A stretch of 64,000 nt of DNA from Bacteroidota bacterium (GTDB taxonomy: Bacteria; Bacteroidota; Bacteroidia; Chitinophagales; Chitinophagaceae): NCBI GenBank assembly GCA_018267965.1, contig JAFDXK010000005.1, positions 310,001-374,000 on the forward strand. Direction: 5' to 3'. Under the pieces are notes generated by a model. That model was not told the origin of the DNA and searched no databases. It saw only the letters and a list, made by a program, of their open reading frames with translations. Below are positions 53,049 to 60,843 of this stretch, piece by piece. Numbering within the stretch: the stretch's first letter is position 1; each line of letters starts with the position of its first letter. A program made the translations under genes and the position numbers.

Positions 53049-53315
53049 CTAAAAATGCAATTCCAAGATACTGTTCAGCGGAATATTCATACCTCCTTTT
53101 ATTTGCAGGTATTTATCTGTAACTGACCAAACCGTTGTGCTTATCGTTCGTGGGCCTTGTGTGGTTTCAAAAGTTATATCAGTCTTGCCTTTAAATTCAT
53201 TCCCGAGACGGGAAGCGTATTGTAATTCTTTTTGCCATTTGTTAGAATTATCTACAAAGGCAGGTACAATTTTGTACAAAGGAACTTCTTCCTTCGCAAT
53301 CAAGGTAGCTAACAT
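53049..53315 (-). CDS. Small hypothetical protein (88 aa)
   Basis: An 88-residue protein with no signal peptide or membrane helix. It reads as one small beta-rich domain (KTDITFETTQGPRTISTTVWS, then VTDKYLQIKGGMNIPLNSILELHF). I do not recognise it. It lies between the ACP operon promoter and the terminator of the TonB receptor gene, all on the same strand, so it probably has its own promoter. Confidence 0.55.
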   Translation of the reverse strand: MLATLIAKEEVPLYKIVPAFVDNSNKWQKELQYASRLGNEFKGKTDITFETTQGPRTISTTVWSVTDKYLQIKGGMNIPLNSILELHF

Positions 53316-53353
53316 ATTGCGTAATGTTTAAATTAAATATACCAATTCCCTAA

Positions 53354-53389
53354 TAAAAAAAGCCCCCAATCGGATTAAAATTGGGGGCT
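53354..53389 (-). terminator. Rho-independent terminator after the TonB receptor gene
   Basis: On the minus strand a perfect stem AGCCCCCAAT / ATTGGGGGCT with a 9-base loop is followed by seven Ts. It starts 8 bases after the receptor stop codon. Confidence 0.88.
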
Positions 53390-53396
53390 GAATGAC

Positions 53397-55841
53397 TTAT
53401 TTTAATCTCAGCGGAACGCTCGCTGTCAGGCTAAAATTCCTTCCTGTATTATATACACCCACTCTTCCGGTTACATTATTCACATCAGCATATCGCAACC
53501 TGCTCAGGTGATCCTGGTAGGCTACATCAGTCAGATTTTGGGCAGCAATATTAATGGAGCACAATACCTGCTGTTTTTTATTAACCCAATCAAACCCAAT
53601 TCCGGCATTCAATAAATAATATGAAGGCGAAGTAGTCTCTGTACCGTAAGCACTGAAAATATTGTTTTGCGCAAAGACTGTAGTTAAACCAACTTTAGCA
53701 TAACAATTCATAAACTGTTTTGCAATTGTTTTCTTTTGCACCTTCAAGTCAATTATCCATCTCGCTGGTGGTATATTAGGCAAGTTCTTTGTGCTATCAG
53801 TACCATTGAATACAATCCCTTTTACATAAGAGAAAGTATTTTCAAGATGCAACCAATCCAAAGGATGCGGGTGAAAATCCATATACAACTCTCCACCGTA
53901 CAATCCTGCATTAGTCTGATGATATTGAAATGCCGTAAATCCATCTGTGTTGTGCAAAACAGGTATAGAATCAGTACCATTTACACCTAATAGCTTTTGC
54001 AGATAGATGTAATTGCTGATGTAATTATAAAACACAGCTGCGTTCAGCATGATGTGTTCAGAATTCAAACCCATGCCCAAATCTGCCTGTAGGCTGTTCT
54101 CCGCTTTAAGGTTACTATTGCCATATTCATAGCGGATAGTTCCTTCATGCACACCATTGGCAGCAAGCTCCGCTGCATTAGGCGAACGAAAGCCTGTTGC
54201 AATATTTAATTTAAATGAAACTCTTTTTGATAAAGAATAACTGGTTCCAATACTACCAACTACATTAGAATAGCTTTTATCAAACTGTTGAAACTGAACA
54301 ATACCACCAGGTTGCAATTCATTTACTTTTTTATCTGCAGAATCGAGATACAATACATTTCCGGCAATTGCTCTGTAGTTATATCTTACCCCACCCGATA
54401 CAGTCCATTTCTGCCAATCTTTTTTAGCAATGGTATAAATACCTGCATCAAAGAGATTGTAGTCGGGTATTAAAAACTCCGTTCCTTTATTGGCATTATG
54501 CTGCTGCATACCATTGATGCCGCTCGTTACCTGCCAACCTTTCCAAACAGGAAAGAAGTATTTCACATCATAATTATAGGTTTGAAGCAAAAAAGATAAT
54601 CCGGCATCATCCGGCATCAATGCATCAGCATATTCTTTACGTTGGTTTTGTTGATAACCTAATATCAGTCCAATGCGGCCACCATTATTCAGGTAGATAT
54701 TATTATTCCAAACCAATTTATAGTGTTTTACCCTCTGACGCGGGATAGCAATTGTATAAGACTTACTATCAGCATCACTCACTATTTCATTTTCTACATT
54801 ACCATTATCATTTACTTCTTTGGTAAACTTACCAGTTGCACTATCTCTTCCACCTTCTACCAAACCAAGGTTTTGTGAAAAAGTGCTGAATGACAATCTT
54901 GAATAGCCCCATTTTTTATTCAGTCCTACAGTAGCCCCGTAATTCAGGTTATTGAACCTTGAGTTGAAGACATAACCGTCATAAGCATTTTTATAATCGT
55001 GGCTTTGTTTAGATGTACCATAAACATTCCAGTTAAAACCATTGTTATTACCTGCAACATCTGCATGCTGTGCCGCTAAACCACTATTCGTTTGATAATT
55101 GGCAACCACATTACCTTCTATCTTTCCATTAGGTAATGGTTCATCAGAAACTATATTGATAACACCTGCTAATGCATCAGAACCATAAGCCAGTGATGCA
55201 GGCCCTTTCAATACTTCTATGCGCGATACATTATAATCGTCGATTTCTATACCATGCTCATCGCCCCATTGCTGACCTTCTTGCCTTATACCTTCATTAA
55301 GGGTAATGATGCGATTATACCCCAAACCTCGTATTATTGGCTTAGATACAGCAGGACCAGTACTTAATTGGCTTACACCCGGCAATTGAGTTAAGGCATC
55401 TACCACATTGGTATACGCATTTTCCTTCAATTCTTTTAGCCTTATACTTTGAATGGGTGTAACACTTTTTCTCTCTTCGGTGGCAAGGCTGGTGCCTGTG
55501 ATAATAACTTCGTTTCTTTCCAGAATACTTTCTTTCAGTTGTATATCAAATTTGGTTTCACCTGATATCTCTGTAAGTTTTGTAACGGTAGAATAGCTAA
55601 GCATTTTCGCTTGCACTAAAAACTTACCTTTGGGCAGTGAAGTTATACTATACTGACCCTTATCATCTGTTACCGAACCGGTTTTTAAATCCGGGATGGA
55701 AACAATAACACCTATCAAAGGATTACCTGAGGTGTCTGTAACAATACCAGTAAGTGAATTGGCGGCTTGTTGTGCCGATATTATATTATGTTGAAGCACC
55801 ATCAATGATGCTATAAGTAAAGTTACTTTTAAGTATTTCAT
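53397..55841 (-). CDS. TonB-dependent receptor, probably for a metal
   Basis: An 814-residue outer-membrane receptor. After the signal peptide (to about ISAQQ) comes a carboxypeptidase-like regulatory domain (LTGIVTDTSGNPLIGVIVSI), then the plug (VTPIQSIRLKELKENAYTNVVDALTQLPGV), and a 22-strand barrel ending in SVPLRLK. The plug segment PIIRGLGYNRIITLNEGIRQ followed by EGQQWGDEHGIE resembles ZnuD-type zinc receptors. A His-rich exported protein is encoded just upstream on the same strand. Metal uptake is an inference from these two signs. Confidence 0.88.
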   Translation of the reverse strand: MKYLKVTLLIASLMVLQHNIISAQQAANSLTGIVTDTSGNPLIGVIVSIPDLKTGSVTDDKGQYSITSLPKGKFLVQAKMLSYSTVTKLTEISGETKFDIQLKESILERNEVIITGTSLATEERKSVTPIQSIRLKELKENAYTNVVDALTQLPGVSQLSTGPAVSKPIIRGLGYNRIITLNEGIRQEGQQWGDEHGIEIDDYNVSRIEVLKGPASLAYGSDALAGVINIVSDEPLPNGKIEGNVVANYQTNSGLAAQHADVAGNNNGFNWNVYGTSKQSHDYKNAYDGYVFNSRFNNLNYGATVGLNKKWGYSRLSFSTFSQNLGLVEGGRDSATGKFTKEVNDNGNVENEIVSDADSKSYTIAIPRQRVKHYKLVWNNNIYLNNGGRIGLILGYQQNQRKEYADALMPDDAGLSFLLQTYNYDVKYFFPVWKGWQVTSGINGMQQHNANKGTEFLIPDYNLFDAGIYTIAKKDWQKWTVSGGVRYNYRAIAGNVLYLDSADKKVNELQPGGIVQFQQFDKSYSNVVGSIGTSYSLSKRVSFKLNIATGFRSPNAAELAANGVHEGTIRYEYGNSNLKAENSLQADLGMGLNSEHIMLNAAVFYNYISNYIYLQKLLGVNGTDSIPVLHNTDGFTAFQYHQTNAGLYGGELYMDFHPHPLDWLHLENTFSYVKGIVFNGTDSTKNLPNIPPARWIIDLKVQKKTIAKQFMNCYAKVGLTTVFAQNNIFSAYGTETTSPSYYLLNAGIGFDWVNKKQQVLCSINIAAQNLTDVAYQDHLSRLRYADVNNVTGRVGVYNTGRNFSLTASVPLRLK

Positions 55842-55898
55842 TGCTTAAAAATTATAAATCAATAGAGCCACAACTTGTGTGGTTTACGTCCATAAGTT

Positions 55899-56228
55899 TT
55901 AAGCTGAAGGTGGGCCTCTGAGAAACGCAGTAAGTGTTGCTACTTCAGTATATTGTTGCTGAAGACGAGAATTGTATATGCAATAAGCCTGTTCTTTGAC
56001 ATGAATAACAGGATTTACAAAATCATTTACATACAGCGGTAAAGCGTCATCAAGGAAACTACAGTGGTGGTGTTTATTCTCGAAAGATAAACCCTCCTTC
56101 TGCGAATGTGTATGAATAGTATCCTTGTGACCAGCAAAAAGGTGTATGAATTCTCTGGAAGTACTACCAAACAACAATAATATGGCAAGCCATACAGAAA
56201 GGGTTATATTTCCTATTCGCCGTAACAA
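55899..56228 (-). CDS. His-rich exported protein next to the TonB receptor
   Basis: A 109-residue protein with a signal peptide or membrane anchor (NITLSVWLAILLLFGS), then HLFAGHKDTIHTHSQ and ENKHHHCSF: eight His and a Cys within some 35 residues, a likely metal-binding stretch. The start appears to be TTG at 56228, following a palindromic promoter region shared with the divergent DUF2490 gene. It probably forms one transcript with the receptor gene 57 bases downstream. The family is not named; metal binding is inferred from composition. Confidence 0.6.
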   Translation of the reverse strand: MLRRIGNITLSVWLAILLLFGSTSREFIHLFAGHKDTIHTHSQKEGLSFENKHHHCSFLDDALPLYVNDFVNPVIHVKEQAYCIYNSRLQQQYTEVATLTAFLRGPPSA

Positions 56229-56241
56229 AGTGTGTTATCGC

Positions 56242-56257
56242 TATCTTTACAAAGATA
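56242..56257. promoter_or_regulatory. Palindrome with divergent -7 promoter elements
   Basis: TATCTTT-AC-AAAGATA is a perfect two-armed palindrome between the His-rich gene (minus) and the DUF2490 gene (plus). It reads TATCTTTG, an exact -7 element, on the minus strand (56250-56257), and TATCTTTA, one base off, on the plus strand (56242-56249). A repressor bound here would control both directions. Confidence 0.5.
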
Positions 56258-56268
56258 TATCTATTTAC

Positions 56269-57021
56269 ATGAAGAGACTGTACATATTCATTTCAATCAT
56301 TATAATTACCTCATCAATAGCCAATGCCCAAAGATTAAAAGATCAAAATACTATCGGGTGGTATAATGTTTTCGGGACTGTATATGTAACACCCAGAGCT
56401 TCTGTATGGCTGGAATACCAATGGCGAAGGGATGATGTAGTAAAACATTGGCAACAATCATTAAGCCGCATTGGCTTACAATATAATTTCAAGAATGGCG
56501 TGAGCGCTCTATTGGGCTATGGTTTCATTCTTACCTATCCATACGGAGATTACCCGTCAGGACCACACCATGTACCTGAGCACCGCATATTTGAGCAATT
56601 AGTTTGGAATGGCAATATAGGACGAATTGGATTGAATCATCGCCTGCGCCTGGAACAACGGCACCTGGGCAAGGTGGACCAATCTGCAGCAGAACATACC
56701 ATAACCGGGTGGAATTACATGAACCGTTTACGCTACCAGTTGCGTGCTACAATATGTCTGAATAAAAAAGCAATGGAGGATAACACTATTTATACCGCCG
56801 CTTTTGATGAGATATTTATAGGTTTTGGCAAAAACGTAAACCAAAATGTATACGACCAAAACCGTTTGGGATTAGTTGCAGGTTATCAATTCAACAAATC
56901 CGTGCGTTTTGAAATTGGCTGTTTAAATCAAATTGTGCAACAAGCAGCATTGGTAACCGGCAGGCAAGTATATCAATACAATACCGGCGTGATAACTAAT
57001 CTATACCTCACGAAAAACTAA
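56269..57021 (+). CDS. DUF2490 outer-membrane barrel protein
   Basis: A 250-residue protein with a signal peptide (RLYIFISIIIITSSIANAQ) and a mature part of repeated amphipathic strands: TIGWYNVFGTVYVTPRASVWLEYQWRRDD, then RLRLEQRHLG and YDQNRLGLVAGYQFNKSVRFEIG, the DUF2490 pattern. A longer frame begins at 56146 inside the opposite gene; the ATG at 56269 is chosen because of the signal peptide and the promoter 20 bases upstream. It diverges from the His-rich/TonB receptor pair. Its last four bases overlap the convergent barrel gene. Confidence 0.8.
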   Translation: MKRLYIFISIIIITSSIANAQRLKDQNTIGWYNVFGTVYVTPRASVWLEYQWRRDDVVKHWQQSLSRIGLQYNFKNGVSALLGYGFILTYPYGDYPSGPHHVPEHRIFEQLVWNGNIGRIGLNHRLRLEQRHLGKVDQSAAEHTITGWNYMNRLRYQLRATICLNKKAMEDNTIYTAAFDEIFIGFGKNVNQNVYDQNRLGLVAGYQFNKSVRFEIGCLNQIVQQAALVTGRQVYQYNTGVITNLYLTKN

Positions 57022-57860
57022 GGTGCAGTTTTATGCTCTTGTCTTTGCAGTCTTTTCTTATTCAGATTGATGTCGAACCCGAAAGTGCCTATCACTTCTC
57101 CAAACCAAAAGTGATGGTTTATCCTGCCACCGTCGCCAACAGTTAAAGCATTCAGGTAATTAGCAAAACCACCTTTACCTGTTGCCTCAAAAAAGAAATT
57201 CTTAAACGGATAGATGCGCAGTCCGCCTTCTAATGCTGCAACATATCCGGCAACATGATATTTATTATCGAGATGCCTGCCCATTAATATAATATCTGAT
57301 TTGGGCACTACTATCCCCGCCCCGGCTTTCCATACTGCACTTGCTCTGCGATAATTCTTCTTTGTGTTACGAAGCAATTCATAATGTCCTACGTAATTAA
57401 TGAAATAGAAATTAGCTCCGTTAGTATGCTCCAGATGTACGAACCACGGGTACAATGTTGTATCACTTCTATCGAAAGTTTCGTTACCTATTCGGCCGCT
57501 GACTCTTACTTTTTGAGAATCGGCAACTACATACTTTGCATGATCGAAATTGATTTCTATGGAATGAGTGCGTTTTTTATTAAGATAGAAACCGATGCGA
57601 TAAACATTTTGTGGAATTGTGATGTCGATGGGATTCGTCCAAAAACCTGAAAAGTCAGGTTGGTCGTGTGCTTTTGCTTTATGAATGGTAAAGTCATATT
57701 GAGAACCGTTCTTGAAATGCAAATCACTTTTCGAATAGATGTCCCTGTTATACCCCCACTGCAGATATACTCCGGTTAGCATAGGTTTGGGAATATGAAA
57801 CCTTGCATAAGCATTCGTAACAGATGTTACTATGACGAGCAGCAAGAATAACTTTCGCAA
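57018..57860 (-). CDS. Exported beta-barrel-like hypothetical protein
   Basis: A protein of about 280 residues with a signal peptide (RKLFLLLVIVTSVTNAYA) and a mature part that alternates aromatic and polar residues (LTGVYLQWGYNRDIY; GGLRIYPFKNFFFEATGKG; VIGTFGFDIN), as in a small outer-membrane barrel. I use a TTG at 57860 that puts the signal peptide at the very N-terminus and lies just beyond the thiolase stop; a GTG at 57917 gives 19 more residues and a 47-base overlap. The family is not recognised. Confidence 0.6.
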   Translation of the reverse strand: MRKLFLLLVIVTSVTNAYARFHIPKPMLTGVYLQWGYNRDIYSKSDLHFKNGSQYDFTIHKAKAHDQPDFSGFWTNPIDITIPQNVYRIGFYLNKKRTHSIEINFDHAKYVVADSQKVRVSGRIGNETFDRSDTTLYPWFVHLEHTNGANFYFINYVGHYELLRNTKKNYRRASAVWKAGAGIVVPKSDIILMGRHLDNKYHVAGYVAALEGGLRIYPFKNFFFEATGKGGFANYLNALTVGDGGRINHHFWFGEVIGTFGFDINLNKKRLQRQEHKTAP

Positions 57861-57870
57861 TGTTGTAGTG

Positions 57871-59046
57871 TTATAGTTTTTCAATAATACCTGCAATACC
57901 TTGTCCGCCGCCAACACAAGCTGTCACCATGCCATACTTTTTATTGAGCCTGTTCATATCATGCAATAATTGTATCGTGAGCTTTGCACCACTACATCCC
58001 AAAGGATGACCCAATGCAATAGCACCACCGTTAATGTTTACAATATCAGGATTCATATCCAGCTCGCGGATAACAGCCAATGATTGTGAAGCAAAAGCTT
58101 CATTCAATTCCACTAAATCTATTTGACTCAGGTTCATGTTAGCCTGTTTCAATACTTTAGGCACTGCAGCTACCGGCCCAATACCCATAATGCGAGGGTC
58201 GACACCTGCACTGGCACAAGCCACTAACCTACCCCATGGCTTAAGGCCTAATTGGTTCATTAATTTCTCCCCCATTACAATCACAAAAGCAGCACCGTCT
58301 GATGTTTGAGAAGAGTTGCCCGCCGTAACACTGCCACCCTGTGCAAACACCGCAGGTAGTTTTGCCAACGCTTCCATGCTGGTATCTGCACGTGCACCTT
58401 CATCAGTATCTACTATCACTTCGCGCTCTTTACGCTTATTCTTTTCATCAAGGTATGTTTCCTTAACGGTTATGGGCAGTATACCTTCTTTGAAATATCC
58501 ATTCTTAATAGCGTTGATAGCCTTCTGATGTGAGTTATATGCAAAAGCGTCCTGCATCTCACGAGGTACTTTATAATCCTGTGCTACCTGTTCTGCTGTC
58601 AAACCCATGCTCAGATAATAATCACCGTTCTCTTTCACTATATCATAGTTAGGCATCGTGCGCCATCCTGCAGTGGGCACAAGACTCATACTTTCTGTAC
58701 CACCGGCTATAATGCATTGCGCTTGTCCCGTTTGGATTTTTGCCGTAGCAATAGCTATCGTTTCTAACCCTGATGCGCAATAGCGGTTTACCGTTACACC
58801 CGGCGCCCACTCACCTACAGCTCGGTTGGCTATGATACGCCCTACCTGCAAACCCTGCTCTGCTTCGGGCACTGCATTACCCACTATCACATCATCTATC
58901 AAACGCGCATCTAATTGAGGCACACTGGCCAACAAACCTTTAATTACATCTACTGCCAGATCATCAGGGCGGTAATTACGAAATGCACCGCGTTTGGCCT
59001 TACCTACCGCTGTTCTGTATCCTGCTATGATATATGCTGCTTCCAT
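57871..59046 (-). CDS. Acetyl-CoA acyltransferase (thiolase)
   Basis: Cleaves 3-ketoacyl-CoA to acetyl-CoA, or runs in reverse. The 391-residue protein has VNRYCASGLETIAIATAKI with the nucleophilic Cys, NGGAIALGHPLGCSGAKLT with His, and VTACVGGGQGIAGI with the second Cys: the full thiolase set. The start is ATG at 59046 or GTG at 59055. It is not accompanied by a 3-hydroxyacyl-CoA dehydrogenase or enoyl hydratase. A 20-base palindrome lies directly upstream. Confidence 0.92.
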   Translation of the reverse strand: MEAAYIIAGYRTAVGKAKRGAFRNYRPDDLAVDVIKGLLASVPQLDARLIDDVIVGNAVPEAEQGLQVGRIIANRAVGEWAPGVTVNRYCASGLETIAIATAKIQTGQAQCIIAGGTESMSLVPTAGWRTMPNYDIVKENGDYYLSMGLTAEQVAQDYKVPREMQDAFAYNSHQKAINAIKNGYFKEGILPITVKETYLDEKNKRKEREVIVDTDEGARADTSMEALAKLPAVFAQGGSVTAGNSSQTSDGAAFVIVMGEKLMNQLGLKPWGRLVACASAGVDPRIMGIGPVAAVPKVLKQANMNLSQIDLVELNEAFASQSLAVIRELDMNPDIVNINGGAIALGHPLGCSGAKLTIQLLHDMNRLNKKYGMVTACVGGGQGIAGIIEKL

Positions 59047-59057
59047 TTTAATCACTA

Positions 59058-59077
59058 AACTTTAACGTTCTAAAGTT
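59058..59077. promoter_or_regulatory. Candidate operator palindrome upstream of the thiolase gene
   Basis: The arms AACTTTA and TAAAGTT are perfect inverted repeats separated by six bases, 12 bases upstream of the thiolase ATG at 59046. Size and placement fit a TetR- or FadR-like dimer, but no regulator gene is adjacent. Confidence 0.35.
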
Positions 59078-59162
59078 AACTATTATTCAAGGTATTACGA
59101 TGTTAAAAACCATACATAATCAAACCCTATATATCTATTGATACCACCATCAAACTAAGGTG

Positions 59163-59170
59163 TAACTTTG
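59163..59170 (+). promoter_or_regulatory. -7 promoter element immediately before the CoA-binding gene
   Basis: TAACTTTG, an exact TAnnTTTG match, with a TTG about 22 bases upstream as a -33 candidate. It ends only four bases before the ATG at 59175. Confidence 0.5.
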
Positions 59171-59174
59171 TGAT

Positions 59175-59540
59175 ATGGAAGGCAAGAAAACATTGGTATT
59201 AGGTGCTTCAGACAATCCGAACAGGTATAGTTATCTGGCAATAAACAGGCTGAGGGCACATGGACATAGTGTGGTGGCTATAGGTAATCGTACAGGCAGA
59301 GTGGCAGGCGTAGAGATCATCAAAGAGCATCCTGAACTGGATGATATTGATACGGTCACCTTATACCTGAACCCTGCTAATCAAAAACCGTATTACGACT
59401 ATATCCTTTCGTTGAAACCTAAGCGTGTCATCTTCAACCCCGGCACAGAAAATGATGAACTGGAACGCAAGTTAATGGCACATCATATCTTTCCTCAGGA
59501 AGCTTGTACATTAGTATTGCTGAGTACAGGGCAGTATTAA
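59175..59540 (+). CDS. CoA-binding domain protein
   Basis: A 121-residue Rossmann-like protein of the CoA_binding_2 group: KTLVLGASDNPNRYSYLAINRL near residues 4-25 is the nucleotide-binding loop, followed by HGHSVVAIGNRTGRVAG and LDDIDTVTLYLNPANQKPYYDYIL. Homologues bind CoA or related nucleotides; no reaction is known. The promoter element ends four bases before the ATG, so the mRNA may have no 5' leader. Confidence 0.82.
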   Translation: MEGKKTLVLGASDNPNRYSYLAINRLRAHGHSVVAIGNRTGRVAGVEIIKEHPELDDIDTVTLYLNPANQKPYYDYILSLKPKRVIFNPGTENDELERKLMAHHIFPQEACTLVLLSTGQY

Positions 59541-59593
59541 TGTGATACTACTGTGGCACTACGGCATTAATGGCGTTGTATCTTAGTAGTGCA

Positions 59594-60091
59594 ATGAGAA
59601 AGCTTTATGTTATACTCATATTTTTATGTTCCTCTTTGCAGGCATTAGCGCAAACCAGTGATAGTACATTACTAAAAAAGAACTGGCAATCTTACGATAG
59701 TCTAATGAAAGAAATCAAAAGTCGTTACTTTATACGTGCTTTTTTAGTTAATGAAAAAGGCGAAAGAGTGGAAGGTGCAATGATTCAATTAATAAATAAA
59801 AAAATGAAGATTGATGAAGCCCAAACTGACAAGTATGGCTATTTTCAATTTATTGTCAAAAAGCCATCAAAAATAAATCATTATACAATAATGGGCTCAC
59901 ATCAATTATACAAACCATTTATTTTAAATGCTATAAAGTACGCGGGACATTTGAATTATTTAATAAGACTTGAACCTAAAGTTTGGATATGCAGAGACAG
60001 TATAATTTACAATTATAAAGTTCCACTAATAAACAAAATGAATAACAGTGCGGTAATTAGTGGTTCTGACATTGAACACATGGCAAGATAA
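59594..60091 (+). CDS. Exported carboxypeptidase-like regulatory domain protein
   Basis: A 165-residue protein. A signal peptide (RKLYVILIFLCSSLQALAQ) is followed by a domain (FLVNEKGERVEGAMIQLINKKMKIDEAQTDKYGYFQFIV) of the CarboxypepD_reg type, a beta-sandwich often found before TonB plugs. It ends GSDIEHMAR, almost the same tail as the next gene, and the tail resembles the SEDIEKMP-type junction that leads into a TonB plug. I start at the ATG at 59594. No plug or barrel follows, so this is a stand-alone domain or a remnant. Confidence 0.6.
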   Translation: MRKLYVILIFLCSSLQALAQTSDSTLLKKNWQSYDSLMKEIKSRYFIRAFLVNEKGERVEGAMIQLINKKMKIDEAQTDKYGYFQFIVKKPSKINHYTIMGSHQLYKPFILNAIKYAGHLNYLIRLEPKVWICRDSIIYNYKVPLINKMNNSAVISGSDIEHMAR

Positions 60092-60093
60092 AC

Positions 60094-60843
60094 ATGAAGC
60101 AACCCCTACACATATCAATCCCTAGTCCTTGCAGTGAAGACTGGAGCAAGATGACCCCGCAAGATCAGGGGCGTTTTTGCAAAAGCTGCCAGAAATGTGT
60201 GATTGATTTTACCAGTTGGACAGACAAGCAATTGTATGAGTACGTTCAAAACAACCTCAATAAAAAGATATGCGGCAGGTTTGATGTATCTCAATTGAAC
60301 AGGCCTATCTATTTACCACCACAACCTCACAGCCATTTATATCATTATTTTATTGGGCTTGGTTTGACATTATTGACTGCTACCGTACCTGTGGAACAAA
60401 GTTTTGCAAAGGCGCCGTATAATTATACTATTCCATTTAATGCAAATGAAGCTAACCCCAATAGCAGTGATAGCATAACTATAAAAGGAAGGGTAGTTGA
60501 TGAAAAAGGCGAACCGATGATAGGAGCAATTGTTAAACTAACTCAAGGAGGTTTATCGAAAGGAGGTGCACAAACTGACGAAGAAGGACTTTATATTATA
60601 CCGCTTAAGGATACCGGGACCTTCTCAATCACTGCTATATACCCTGCATATATCATAAATCAAATCAACGAGATCACTATAACATCAAACACTACTACCA
60701 CTATTGACATAAAAATGGAATTGGACAAAACCAGGAAAGACCTTCGTGAAACACGTGTAATTGTCGGAAACTTTAATCCTTTCTTCAATGACAAGAACAG
60801 TACTGTTATTCGTAGCGAAGATATTGAACACATGGCTCGTTAA
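60094..60843 (+). CDS. Cys-rich/carboxypeptidase-like domain membrane protein
   Basis: A 249-residue protein. The N-terminal 60 residues hold CSEDWSKM, GRFCKSCQKCVIDFT and ICGRFD, a Cys cluster that may bind a metal and would be cytosolic. One hydrophobic helix (YHYFIGLGLTLLTATVPV, about 84-101) follows, then a carboxypeptidase-like regulatory domain (ITIKGRVVDEKGEPMIGAIVKL) and the tail RSEDIEHMAR. The architecture is one seen in Bacteroidota without known function. It is 2 bases after the preceding gene, and its stop is nested with that of convergent anmK. Confidence 0.65.
   Translation: MKQPLHISIPSPCSEDWSKMTPQDQGRFCKSCQKCVIDFTSWTDKQLYEYVQNNLNKKICGRFDVSQLNRPIYLPPQPHSHLYHYFIGLGLTLLTATVPVEQSFAKAPYNYTIPFNANEANPNSSDSITIKGRVVDEKGEPMIGAIVKLTQGGLSKGGAQTDEEGLYIIPLKDTGTFSITAIYPAYIINQINEITITSNTTTTIDIKMELDKTRKDLRETRVIVGNFNPFFNDKNSTVIRSEDIEHMAR

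Noticed and set aside
55876-55890. Short palindrome CCACA-ACTTG-TGTGG before the TonB receptor
   Set aside because: The stem is only five pairs, without a T-run, and falls between two genes that are likely cotranscribed; too weak to call.
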